Translations under genes and position numbers: made by a program
Part shown: positions 38,224-48,772 of the stretch, piece by piece
Numbering within the stretch: position 1 is the stretch's first letter
How the letters are laid out: the number at the start of each line of letters is the position of its first letter
DNA from: Aselliscus stoliczkanus
Lineage: Eukaryota > Chordata > Mammalia > Chiroptera > Hipposideridae
Assembly: GCA_033961575.1 (NCBI GenBank)
Contig: CM066732.1
Coordinates: 94,355,187 to 94,419,186 of the forward strand
Reading direction: 5' to 3'
Length of the DNA stretch: 64,000 nucleotides
Notes under the pieces: generated by a model
What the model saw: the letters and a program-made list of their open reading frames with translations, nothing else
Database searches by the model: none
What the model was told of the DNA's origin: nothing

Positions 38224-38999
38224 CATCTTCTATTTTTATAATGTTATTTTCCCACAGAATTCTCTCCATGAATTGTGCCACTTTCTGATGAATGAGGAAA
38301 TTAAGGCTGGAAGAAGAGGTCAAGTGCATAGGTCAATCCAAAGGCAGAGTAGGGAGTTCCATTAGGAAATTAAACCACAAATCCACTTTCTTCTACAATG
38401 GGGATGGTTCTAAAAGCATTGGCTCATCGTTCTGCTGTGTCTCCCATATTCCCACATATTCATCCACGTTAGTACAGCCCTCAGGAATGGGAACCCTGAC
38501 AAGCAGAAACATCAAGTAACTTATAAAACCCATGAGTGCTTCTGGGCTCAATGATCTTGAGGGAGAAACTACTCAAAATATCAGTGTAACAATAACATGC
38601 CTACAATTTTAACATCTTCTTCCTCCTAGGGCTAAAGTGGAGAATACTGACATTTGGGATTAGAAAAAGACTGGATAGATAATTTTAAGAATAATTTGAG
38701 TCCCCTAACTTTAAAAACATTCCTCTAAATTCAGGAGAAGAAAAAGTGAAAGAGAAATCGTTTAACTAGGTATTTTCCAGGCCACTAAATTTTCTAATGC
38801 AAACTTCAGCACCCTTATTAAGGCACCCAGCAGCATTTTTCCTTGTTAATGACAAAGATATTATCTTCAACTTTTATTTTTTTGGTACCTCTCCTTGACC
38901 ACCAATACAGTTAGTGCCTCCTAAATTTTTCTGAGTAATTTTCCTAAAAATTAACTATGATGCCTTTACACATAGCAAAAGTCTTCCTTTACATATGTA
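38224..38999. other. unassigned sequence
   Basis: The first 14 bases are the right target duplication of copy C. After that nothing is recognised. Confidence 0.4.
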
Positions 39000-39080
39000 T
39001 TTATTCAGTAAATATTTATTTGGAACCTGCAGTATGTGAGCCCCTAAGCCAGGCACCATGGAACGATAAGAATAAGACAT
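39000..39080 (-). repeat. MIR/L2 3'-end fragment
   Basis: 'cagtaaatatttatttggaa' then 'cctgcagtatgtgagcccct' and 'aagccaggcacc' match the reverse of an 'aggcacatagtaggtgctca' terminus. Confidence 0.55.
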
Positions 39081-39899
39081 AGTCTGTTGTGAAAATTAGA
39101 AGGGAATATATCCATCATCATTCGCCCCTGAAAAACAAAACCATTTGTATTTCAAACTATAAGAATTTAATATACGGGAATTGATTGCTCGAGTGATGGG
39201 AGAAAAAGAAGCCCATCAGAGAATGGTGAAGCAATCCAGAAATAAATCATAGCAGGCACTTCTGTCATCCCTAGGCTGGAAGAATGAGGAGGCCACGTTC
39301 CTGGCCGGGGACACCCATCAGAAGCTGGAACTATGAAGTGGGTGTTGGAGCCTCAAAGGAGGCATAGCTCTCCTGGAGATACCTCCTAAGATAGACAGGG
39401 TAGGGAGGGGACCCTGGATTCTCATGTTGTTACCTTCCAATATGAATCCCGCCCTGTAGGATAGCAGTTGACATAGGAATGTGGACTGCACAGTCTCTGG
39501 ATGCAGCCCTTCTGATACAGGGCAGGTGAGGGACAAGCGAGGACTGTATCAGAGAGCAAGCAGGCCATACACAGCGAACTTTGACACTATGTAAGAGCCA
39601 AATATGAATTAGCACTGTCACAGGGAAAGTAAAATAACTTTACAATAATTGCCTTAACAGAGTTACAAAAGAAGAAATCATGAAAATTTAGAGAAAAGCG
39701 ATCATTCCATTTAGAATTGCTGATGCTTTATGAAAGCAGCAGCAGCACTTTGAAAATTGGGGGGAAATGAATAGAATTTTGAAAGCTAGAGAAGATATAG
39801 AAAAGATTCTACTTGGCAAACAAAAAAACCTAAAAGACAAGTAAATATTCTGAGATCATCTACAGGGACCATATTAAAGATAAACAAAAGTGCCAACTT
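39081..39899. other. unassigned sequence
   Basis: Nothing recognised. Confidence 0.4.
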
Positions 39900-40440
39900 A
39901 AGCATTGTGAATTTTTCCTGGTAGATGAGAAGTCACTGAATATTTTTGGACAGGGAAGGGATAAATTCAGAGCTGTGCTATAGGGATTATTTTTGCAGCA
40001 GCATACAAAATGTAGTGGGAATGAGATATCAGGGAAGAGGTAATAAAGTCTTGAATCAAGGCATGGCCCTAGGGCTGCATAGAGCCTTTCCTAATTCATT
40101 GAGTGTCAACCGGTTTGAGTTATTGGGCAACCATTGGAAATGTGAGCCCCTGAGAGTTCAGAAAAGAAATTCAGATTGCGTGCATACCTTAGAGCACCCT
40201 ATGCAAAGGGTAAAAGTTTAAAGACTGATGATGGATCAAATGACGCAGACAGAAAAACAGAAGAGACATATGTTTCAACAAAGCCTTGGGCATAGAGGAA
40301 GAGGAACTTAAGAAGAGAAAGAGTAGTAGGAGAAGGAGGAAGAGACCCAGGAGAATACTGCATTTTACTGGAAAGAGTTTTAGAAAGGAGTGGGTAAGCA
40401 ATTATATAAAATGCAGTAGAAAGGTCAAAGACAATGAATA
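39900..40440 (+). repeat. possible ancient dispersed repeat, unnamed
   Basis: 'gaagtcactgaatatttttg', 'gacagggaagggataaattc' and 'atgcagtagaaaggtcaaag' match in order the family suspected at 17.2 kb. Weak. Confidence 0.3.
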
Positions 40441-41159
40441 CTGAAAAAGGGTGGTAGGGTTTTTCATTATATGGAGAACTTCAGGAAATATCCAGAACTG
40501 AACTCAAAATCAATGGACTTGGGCTCAAGGCATACATAAAAAATTTCTTTCTGCCTCAGACTTTCTGCTTATGTAATTTATTCCTGTTTCCTCATCATGG
40601 TGGTAGACATGCTGTTCCTTGCATCCTCTTTGGCTCTTCTCTCCAGCATGATCTTTCAGTTCTACACCCTCAGCTAAAGGCTTCATATCTTGGTATTTCC
40701 AAAGATAGTGCACTGTCATGTCACAGGGCCCTCCCCAGAAATCCCACCATCTGCAGCCAGGGAGAGTGGGGTCACACCATACACAACTTGGCTTCCTAAG
40801 GACTTCCCCTTTACCATGCACTTGGAAGGGACTACAGGCCTAACAGGCAAAGACTGACAGTCCAGTATAACCAGCATCTAACTTTTGCAGTGAAGGCTAA
40901 ACAAACAGCGTGATTTGTGATCAGCTTTATTAGCATGGTTTCAATTTTGTTTTCCTAGCAATTCTATAGATGCTACACTGAGAAGAGAAAATACAGGTTA
41001 GAGTGACACATGTTTATGAACTAGTATGTTGCCCTCTCCGGAAATTTAAGCATTCTAAAATAGATATTATCCACAGTACTAAGTTTAAACCACTTAGACA
41101 GTAATTCAAAACCCTACACAATCTGATAATAGCCTACTTCTCCTGCATTCTCTTTCTCT
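40441..41159. other. unassigned sequence
   Basis: No exon or repeat recognised; the 98-residue frame at 40525-40821 has no motif. Confidence 0.4.
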
Positions 41160-41700
41160 AACCATTCAGTCTAATTCAACAAACATTTATCAAGCACTTA
41201 CTCTATTCCAGGCATCGTGCCAATCATTACACCAAGCACCCACCACCCAGGCCTTTTCCATTTGCACATTACTGCCACCACTCCCTTGCTGACCAGGCTC
41301 CTCTCATCCGAATGCCTTCGCCCTTCTCTGCACGTTTTGAAATCCCTCCATCAGAAGCAGCATACTTGGTGGAAAGGATCAGGGGCTTTGCAGTCTAACT
41401 GCTTTAGATTTCAACCCAGAACTGAATTACCACCATCTACGTTCAGTTTCGTCCTCTTTCTTCCTTAGCATTACTGTGATGATTAAACACTTGGAAAAAG
41501 CACTTAGGAAAGCAGGTAAAGGTAGTTAGAACCATACCAGAAATTTGGTAAGTGTTGAATAAATGTTAAAAAGTAATAGTATTTTCATGTCCAGCTGAAG
41601 ATGTACCATCTTCATAATACTTTCCCTGATAACGCCAGCTCACGGCCCAGACTCACATGGTTCTTCTCATGTGCAGTCTTGCATATGTCTTATAATTTAA
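41160..41700. repeat. mosaic of MIR/L2 fragments
   Basis: 41165-41222 shows a minus-strand 'tttatcaagcacttactcta' terminus. 41530-41570 has 'gtaagtgttgaataaatgtt'. 41590-41700 is L2-like sense sequence ('cataatactttccctgataa'). Boundaries are uncertain. Confidence 0.5.
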
Positions 41701-41822
41701 ATAGATTAAATTCCCATGGAGGCAGACTCTTGAACATTTTTATATTTTCCCAACATACATAAACACATGCACCACAGTCCCTAATGGTAATAATAGCAAG
41801 TGATACAGAGTATACACAGAAG
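41701..41822. other. unassigned short interval
   Basis: Probably the rest of the L2 3' region; nothing else recognised. Confidence 0.3.
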
Positions 41823-41902
41823 GTGCCAAAAAAATGTATACACATTTTTAATGCACACACATTAAGATAACATCTCTTAGAAGGTGTATACATTTTTGGC
41901 AC
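41823..41902. mobile_element. 80-bp TA-flanked MITE
   Basis: The left arm 'gtgccaaaaaaatgtatacac' is shown here only as its core 'aaatgtatacac'. The right arm is its inverse 'gtgtatacatttttggcac', ending at a TA. The arms are inverted repeats of about 20 bp with a 2-base length difference in the A run. No coding potential; Tc1/mariner-type by size and TA target. Confidence 0.8.
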
Positions 41903-42060
41903 TATATATATATAGTGTGCACATATTTATAATGTGTATAAAATATATATATAGGTATATATAATATGCATTATGTACATGTGTATGTTTGCATCATGTA
42001 CATATATAATACTTATATTATATACATATATGTATCCGCATACTATGTATGTGGACTAAT
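41903..42060. repeat. AT-rich cryptic (TATA/CATA) repeat
   Basis: Dense 'tatata', 'gtatat' and 'catata' units next to the MITE, probably grown from its TA target. Confidence 0.85.
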
Positions 42061-43642
42061 TCAGTGGACCCTAAGGAGCATTCTATGAAGGATGGCAAAC
42101 CTTAGTTTTTTCATCACCAGGAGACATCAAGGTTTGCAGCTACTAAAGTGGGAGAAAGGTGACTGTAGAATCTCTTTTTCAATGGGCCTCTAATAATATT
42201 TCTGCTTAACAGTCTGGGCTGGCCTAGATTTATTCTTGCTAGAGGCTGGGGAGGGGGTTGGAGTGGGCTAAATATTTATAATTCTACAGGTTCACCTCAT
42301 CATAACACCTCCAGATCAGCATGCCTCCCAAACTTGCTTTGTAAAACAACAGCCTAGCTGGGACCCAGGCCAACGCCCTGTACCCCTGAACGTCACCCAC
42401 AGGCATGTTTCTGGGACCAGCCGAAGCTGGCCTGTTTCTAAGCAGACAAAGAGCCATCAGCTGATGCTCTGACCATCCAAAGAAGTGATCACAGCTGCTT
42501 CAGAGGTAATCAGCAAAGAATGTCAGGAGGAAATGGCCCAAGGGAGTAGAAATGCGTTTGCTCTCTTGGATGATAGTTTCGCAAGCCAGTAGACAAAGGA
42601 CAAGCTGAAAATAGCACATGTCGAGTATCAGAGATAGTGCTGAGAAATGGCATGAGTCTATCAGCTGGACCACACATCTGCCACCTCTTGCATGAGAGGA
42701 ACCAGTGCCTGAAACAGATAAGTTTCCCAACATGACTAACTTACTATCTTTTTCCCTGCTTTTCTCCTCACACTGACGGGAAATGAGGCATCAGTGAATG
42801 CATGGAGTTGAGGAAGCTCTGATGATGCGGGGCACATCCTCCCTGGGAAAAGCCCTCTGGAGCAGAAGTGGACACCGCCCCATCCTAGTGGGCTCACCAT
42901 TGTTTCTGCATCTTCAGAACTCAAGGGGACAGACCTAACACCTCTGTTCACTTGTGAGGCCTGTGCCAACTCCAATGCTGGACTGACAATAAAAATCAGT
43001 GAAGAACTTTATGAATGAATATTTTAATAAATGGAACTATTGAGAGGTTCGTTGTGCAACGTCATCACATTCACTCAGTTTTCATGTCTATTGGTCACTG
43101 TTTCCCAAGCTTTGTTCTACAGAACAGTTGTTCCATGAATTATCAATAGGAAACCCCTGCAAGGGTGGGTTTGGAAGTGAAAGAAGTTTTTGAAACTCAT
43201 TTGAGTATGTTCCTTCAGTGGAAGAGGAAGGAGGGGATGACACTGCAGTCCGGTGATTGCCCACCCACAGGAGTGGGCAGCAGCCACCAGCAAAGGCCAC
43301 CAATGAAATGTCTGAGAAGACTCAGGGCACGACCCTTCTTTTAAGTGACTATGTGGGTAGCCTGCGGAAATGATCCCCTACCTCCCATATTAAAATGCAT
43401 TTCCAATGCCATAGGAAACAAGTCTAATAATAAACTCTTAAAAATCCTATTTCTCAGGAAAATTCCAGGAATATGGATCTCTCTAAAAGCAATCTCAAAA
43501 GGAAGTTAAAAGTTGCCTTCAAAAGCCTTGCAAAGAGCAGCAGCAAACACTATACGAATGATTCCAGACCATTACCTACCTTCCTGTTGTTCTAAGATCT
43601 GGTTTTATAAGCGACAAGGCAGTCATTAAGTCCATTGATTGG
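42061..43642. other. unassigned sequence
   Basis: 1.6 kb of complex unique sequence. Frames at 42500-43303 have no recognisable motif or splice context I can defend. Confidence 0.4.
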
Positions 43643-43654
43643 GAATGTATCTTT
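43643..43654. repeat. L1 target-site duplication, left copy
   Basis: 'gaatgtatcttt', repeated at 43858-43869. Confidence 0.85.
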
Positions 43655-43857
43655 TTTTATGTTTCTTTTTTTTAACTTTTCTATTATTATTATTGTTATT
43701 ATTATTATTATTATTATTATTAGTTACAGATGTACAAAACAATGCAATAGTTATCTTTTTTACCCCTTACAAAGTGACTCCCCCCTCCCCTGCCCCTCCA
43801 CCCCTGATATCATACATATCTATTACAATTCCATTGACTCCATCCCCACACTATAGA
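43655..43857 (-). mobile_element. very short 5'-truncated L1 3' end
   Basis: Starts with T-rich sequence and a (TTA)n tract (43682-43722). Then 'tacaaaacaatgcaatagtt' and a C-rich block that closely parallels 7690-7800 of the larger L1 copy. 12-bp target duplications flank it. About 200 bp, so only the end of the 3' UTR was copied. Confidence 0.92.
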
Positions 43858-44329
43858 GAATGTATCTTTATTGATTCTAGACACAACTGCATAGCAGGTT
43901 CCCTCCAGTTAAGTAATAACCCTGAAGATAAAGAATTCATTATCCAGAGAAGTGCTGACTCTTCTGGATGGTATTGCAATGTGCTCCCTTCCTGTTACTC
44001 ATTTTAATAACAGTCCAGTAGTCGGCCAAGCTCCCCTGCTCAGGCAGGCCCAGAAATGCACTGAGGGGGCAAAAGCTGACTTTGTCCCAAAGTGAACAGT
44101 GCTCCATGCTCTGCTTCCTCATCACAACCCAACATGCTCTAATGTCAGGAACAAAATTTACTCCAATATTTAAGTCACTTTCTGGGCATCCATGAGGCTT
44201 GGACAAAGGCAAGGAACCCTTTCAGACGACTGGAACGGTCCGAGTAGATTCTTGCCACAACGCCTGTGGGTCCTGTGCTAACTCACTTGGTAAGTTGAAC
44301 CAGAGAATTGGGCAGGGGGTTGCAAGAGT
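43858..44329. other. unassigned sequence
   Basis: Begins with the right target duplication; nothing else recognised. Confidence 0.4.
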
Positions 44330-44604
44330 CAAATTACAGATCTGACTCTGCCATTAACTAGCTGTAACAAAGGGCAATTTCCTTCACCTCTTGGTGTTTC
44401 CATTTTCTAACCGGTAAAATGAGGAGGTTTGTACCAGATGATCTCAGGGACTCTTTTTGCTCCACTTCTAGCCACTAGACAACGACTCCATGCAAAGAGG
44501 AACCATGTTTTCTTTTTCACTACTGTAACTACAGCACTGAATGCACTTCACAGGTGCCAAGTAGATATTTTCTTAATGTACCAACACTCAAATAAATAAA
44601 ATGC
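44330..44604 (+). repeat. MIR followed by an L2 3' end
   Basis: 44335-44460 is sense MIR ('agatctgactctgccattaa', 'gtgtttccattttctaaccg'). 44465-44600 is L2-like ('gaggaaccatgttttctttt', 'actacagcactgaatgcact'). Confidence 0.7.
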
Positions 44605-44904
44605 TGAGTTCAATCCAAAATAGGCAGCTGGTTCATATAATTCAGGACAAATGCCCCTCTTTCCCCTAAATGACTAAAATCCCTTTCATTTTTTCTCAAT
44701 TTTCTGTAAGATACCCCAAATGGCCCTCTTACTAGATTTACTTAGCTGGTATATTGAATACCATTGTCACCTACCAGAGGTAACATAAATCCTCTAAATC
44801 TTCCAACAAGGACTTTTAGAAACAATCTGTGAATAATCCAATGTGTCAGATGTATCCACTGATAGCAACATAAATCACTTTGTAGAAAAGATCATTGAGA
44901 TATA
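44605..44904. other. unassigned sequence
   Basis: Nothing recognised. Confidence 0.4.
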
Positions 44905-44918
44905 CAGTGATGACTTAC

Positions 44919-45077
44919 CTTTGTTTTTTGGTTGTTTTTTTTTAGCTGAGCATCCTGCCACCTCTTGGCGGCTTAGCGGGCAGCTCAGCTCAGGCTGGGC
45001 ATCGAACTGCTGTTGTTCAGAGCTCAGCTCTCACTCTTGAACGAGCTCTTAACCAACTGAGCCACTCAGCCGGCCCT
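44919..45077 (-). mobile_element. second-family tRNA-derived SINE (copy D)
   Basis: On the minus strand: 'gggccggctgagtggctcag' then 'ttggttaagagctc', a box-B-like 'agttcgatgccc', and a tail of A. Target duplications 'cagtgatgacttac' at 44905-44918 and 45078-45091 are perfect. It is shorter than the T-tailed family and shares its body with the SINE at 51.3 kb. Confidence 0.96.
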
Positions 45078-45091
45078 CAGTGATGACTTAC

Positions 45092-45450
45092 AATTAGAGG
45101 TTCAGAACGTGAAGAAACATTCTGGAAAAAAAAAAAATCCTGTTACACATAGATTCTTGCCAAGTTAAAAATAGACAGCCATTTTTTCAGGCATTTTTCT
45201 ATATCTCCAAAGTCCCCTCTCTAACCCCTTCTTCAAACTCAACAAAGCACTCATCATTTACCGTATTTGCAAGTGTAAGCCTTTAATATCTTATTGTGTA
45301 ATTAAAGACATATGTGAAAGGAATTTTGGACAATAGAAAACAGATGGGCATATCTTTAGCAGGAGGGTTCAGTGGAAGGCAGGGAAGTCTTCATACCTCT
45401 CACTTTCCATTATAAAACTGATCTTAAACCTAAACTTCCTGTAGGAACTT
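45092..45450. other. unassigned sequence
   Basis: Nothing recognised. Confidence 0.4.
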
Positions 45451-45515
45451 CAGGTAAAGAAAGAGGTCACTGGGGGGCCAGATCAGGTGAGTAAGGAGGG
45501 TGTTCCAATACTATC
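45451..45515 (-). pseudogene. mariner transposase relic
   Basis: Read on the minus strand it encodes 'HPPYSPDLAP', the third-aspartate motif of mariner (DD34D) transposases. After that an extra C shifts the frame. The DNA aligns closely with 46976-47034 of the full-length mariner but is clearly a separate copy. Neither terminal repeat is visible, so only this piece survives or is recognisable. Confidence 0.85.
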
Positions 45516-46516
45516 TGGGGGTTGAGGTGGAGTGGGAGATGAACAGTTACCCACAAAGAACAAGGAAGTATCTGGCTTATTGCAATCTTCCTACCCCACA
45601 TGCCCAGGGTTAGGGTCTAGCGTATACCCTGGCTGAGAGAGCCCTCACCCCTTCCTGAGGCTGGGAAAACTTTCCTCAAAAGGAGTCACGGGCTACTTTC
45701 CTCCCAACCTTGCCCCCCATGCAACATCAGTTTCTAGAGTTTTTAATCACCCAGCTCTTTGGTACTAACCCCAATCTGATATGGTAATTCTATTTTTCTG
45801 AACAAGATTATTGACTGATCCATAATCTGAAAAAATACAACAACAATACACACAAAAAAAATGAGAGTATTTCAAATTAGAACTGTATCATAATATAGGA
45901 GATATCCCAATAGGATAAAGACCAGGCAGCTTGAAGCATTAGGTTGGAAAAGTTCAGCACTGCCCAGAGGAGAATCAAGGTCAAACACAAGAAAACCCTA
46001 CTGGAGAGTAAAATCTAGGATATGAGTGTTATTATATATATGGTGATGATGGTAACCATGAAAAAAAGCATAGCACTGGGCAAAACAATTCATGATGAGA
46101 CAATGCTTAGGACTAATGAACTAAACAGGGAGAGAAAGAAAAGTTATATTTTTTATCATAAAAGCAATACAAAATGTAATTATTATAATACTAAATGTAA
46201 CCATACATCCATGAATGTATTGCCAATTACCAAGCAAATATAACAAGTTACGTATGTATATCTTAATGTGATCAAGTTTATTGTAGTTTAATTAAGTGAG
46301 AATGCTAGGGTGACCTGCTCAGTCTTTTTAGCTTGTGATTTGTGGTTGTCACATTGTATCTAAAATAATAAAAGACATTAGTTAAAAAAAAACGTTGATA
46401 TTGTTTGGTCTGTCTAATATTCAACCCTTCATCTATATCCCCAGATATTACAGGACCCATGTTGTTTTATTGTCAATCTCTATTATTTTATGTCTTGACA
46501 CTATATATTTACATAT
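45516..46516. other. unassigned sequence
   Basis: No gene recognised. 45939-45957 has a short mariner-TIR-like string that is not supported by a partner. Confidence 0.4.
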
Positions 46517-46533
46517 TAAAAGTAAATAAAGTT
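46517..46533. repeat. SINE target-site duplication, left copy
   Basis: 'taaaagtaaataaagtt', repeated at 46650-46666. Confidence 0.95.
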
Positions 46534-46649
46534 GGGCCGGCCGAGTGGCGCGATGGTTAAGCGCTGGCTTGGGAAGCCAGCGGCCCTGGTTCAGTTCCAC
46601 ATATGAGGGCCAGGGACACTGCCCTCAAAAAAAAAAAAAAATCTAATTC
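46534..46649 (+). mobile_element. short tRNA-derived SINE, head plus poly(A) (copy E)
   Basis: 'gggccggccgagtggcgcga' then 'tggttaagcgctgg', a box-B-like 'ggttcagttcc', 'gagggccagggacactgccc' and an A tail. It is the head of the long SINE without its body. Perfect 17-bp target duplications suggest a recent insertion. It looks tRNA-like but lacks a foldable mature tRNA, so it is not a tRNA gene. Confidence 0.97.
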
Positions 46650-46666
46650 TAAAAGTAAATAAAGTT

Positions 46667-46724
46667 TACTGTTTGAGAATTCTTAAAAGGTTAAAATTTC
46701 CTCTAGTATAAGCAGTATAACATA
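46667..46724. other. short interval before the mariner
   Basis: Begins after the SINE duplication and ends with the TA (46723-46724) that the mariner duplicated. Confidence 0.5.
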
Positions 46725-48023
46725 CGAGGTCTGTCATTTAAGTTTGCGAGCTCATCCTAGAAAAAGTGCTACATACCTCATTGCTGAATATCACTACTGA
46801 CACCTTCAAAGTACTCCCGTTGGGAAGCTATGCACCAACGCCAGTGCACAGTTCACCTTTCAAAGCAATTTGGGAACTCTTTCTGGAATGGCCATCAGAG
46901 CTGTTGTCGTATTAACCTTGATGTCCTGAATATCATCAAAATGTCCTCCTTTCAATATTTCCTTTATCTTTGGGTAAAGAAAGAAGTCATTGGGAGCCAG
47001 ACCAGGTGTAGGGAGGGTGTTCTAATACAGTTATTTTTTTACTGTATAAAATCTCCCTCACAGACAGTGCCATGTGAGCTGGTGCATTGTTGTGATGCAA
47101 GAGCCATGAATTGTTGGCAAAAAGTTCAGGTCGTCTAACTTTTTCACACAGCCTTTTCAGCACTTCCAAATAGTAAACTTGGCTAACTGTTTGTCCATTT
47201 GGTACAAATTCATAATGAATAATTCCTCTGATATCCAAAAAAGGTTAGCAACATCATCTTGACTAGTGATTTGGACCGACGGAACTTTTTTGGCCATAGA
47301 GAACTGGCTGACTTCCGTTGCGCATTTTGACACGTTGTTTCAGGGTCATATTGGTACACCCATGTTTCATCACCAGTGATAACATGGCCCAAAACATTGT
47401 CTTGCCTCTCCAAAAGGTCTTAGCAAACTTCAACTCTCTTTTGGTTTTGTTCATCTGTGAGCTCCTTTGGGACCACTTTTCCACACACCTTTCTCATGCT
47501 AAGGTTTTCAGTTAAGATTTTCCTGTTTCCCTATTGATGTTTACTTGGTCTGCTATGCTTCTCACACTCAGCCAATGATTTTGATACACAATTTGACAAA
47601 TTTTTGCAATGTTTTTGTCAGTTCAGCTACTTACTGGCTGCCTTGACCTCTTTTTATCAGTGATGCATTCTCTCCCTTCAGAAAAACGTTTAATCCATAT
47701 GTACACTGCTGTTTTCTTCATGGCGTTATCCCCGTAAACTTGGACTAATATGTCCCTGATTTCACTTCCACTCTTGCCAAATTTAACAAGAAATTTAATG
47801 TTCGTTCATTGCTCCAATTCAAGCTCAGACATTCTCGAGATGGCACACAAAAACACGCATAACAATAATGAATGCCACTCAGCAAGACACCGCCACATGT
47901 TGACATGAACACAGCTGTGAGATACTGATATACCAAGGCTATGAAACCTTACCAAGCTGTTTGTACAGTGCTGCCAATGTAAGCATATGGTGGCAATTTT
48001 GTGAACTTAATTGTCAGACCTCG
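46725..48023 (-). mobile_element. full-length mariner (TcMar) transposon, inactive
   Basis: Terminal inverted repeats of about 28 bp: 'cgaggtctgtcatttaagtt' at the left, and 'cgaggtctgacaattaagtt' as the reverse complement of the right end. TA dinucleotides flank both ends (46723-46724, 48024-48025). Length 1,299 bp is typical of mariners. The inner minus strand carries the transposase pseudogene. It sits 75 bp from SINE copy E, and a relic of a related copy lies 1.2 kb upstream. Confidence 0.97.
46860..47830 (-). pseudogene. mariner transposase, frameshifted (DD34D family)
   Basis: A cut-and-paste transposase that would act on its own inverted repeats. Fragments in three frames together cover most of the usual length of about 340 residues: an N-terminal DNA-binding part (47830-47540, with stops), 'TGDETWVYQYDPET' holding the first catalytic Asp (about 47377), 'DIRGIIHYEFVPNGQTV' (from 47235), then 'HHNNAPAH', where the second catalytic Asp is Asn (codon 47091-47089). 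A 2-bp deletion near 47007-47010 ends the frame at 'PPYTWSGSQ'. In the shifted frame the third catalytic Asp of the 'PDLAP' motif reads Gly. At least three frameshifts or stops. It is not a host gene. Confidence 0.93.
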
Positions 48024-48025
48024 TA

Positions 48026-48589
48026 GTATTTAAGAAATCCAGCTTTATTATCATGGAAAACTTAAGTGTTAATACCACTTATGAAATGTGTGAACTTGTA
48101 CTGAGACATTACTTTACCTCTGTATGTCAGTGTGCTCTTCTGTGAAATGGCTACATAATTGCTATGACTCAATATACCAACCAATGGTACCACCTGAGGG
48201 CTAAGGCTCAGAGACATCTCAGAGTTCAGCGATGTCTTTAAATTATCCAGTACAACCACCTAATCATAGTTATACAGATCGTCATTCCTTAGGCTGACTT
48301 AAAAAAAAAAAAAAAAACCTGAGTAATCATTCTAAGGGAAGACTGTATAACCAGGATCAGATGTGAGGAATATTTAGAAGATTAAAGAAAAATGTGTAAG
48401 CCACTTGGCCTACACAGTCCAAACTTGTGGAGACCAATTCTACTTCTGAGGACTTTAGTCTACATAGAGACTTTTTGAATTTATGCAAAGCTAAGCAGTG
48501 TGTTCATTAATGTTGGTAAACTGTATCTTACAGTTATTTTCTTTTTTTTCCAATTCTATTTATGATAGCTAATGATTCCAGCCCTTGAT
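48026..48589. other. unassigned sequence with a poly(A) run
   Basis: 48301-48317 is an A run without a recognisable retroposon beside it. Nothing else recognised. Confidence 0.4.
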
Positions 48590-48772
48590 TATTGAACCCC
48601 AACTTGTACCAGGCACAGGACTTAAAGGTTTGCATATGTCATCCCAGGTGATTTTAAGGACAACCTCTGACATGGTTACTATTGTTTTCCCCCATTTTAC
48701 ATGCGATGAAAATAAGGTTCAGAGAGGGTAAGTAATATGTCCAAAGTCACAAAGCAAGTAAGAGATTTCAGA
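48590..48772 (-). repeat. MIR SINE
   Basis: Strong antisense MIR: 'gtaccaggcacaggacttaa', 'ccccattttacatgcgatga', 'aaggttcagagagggtaagt' and 'gtccaaagtcacaaagcaag'. Confidence 0.9.

Noticed and set aside
37861..38241. 126-residue frame
   Set aside because: Translation of SINE copy C; homologous to frames in the other long SINEs.
45939..45957. 'ttaggttggaaaagttc', resembling the MITE terminus at 22.4 kb
   Set aside because: No matching inverted partner or TA-flanked unit was found nearby.
46534..46610. tRNA-like head with box A/B similarity
   Set aside because: It belongs to a SINE with target duplications and a poly(A) tail, and does not form a complete tRNA.
48301..48317. Poly(A) run as a sign of a processed pseudogene
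   Set aside because: No recognisable gene-derived sequence precedes it on either strand.
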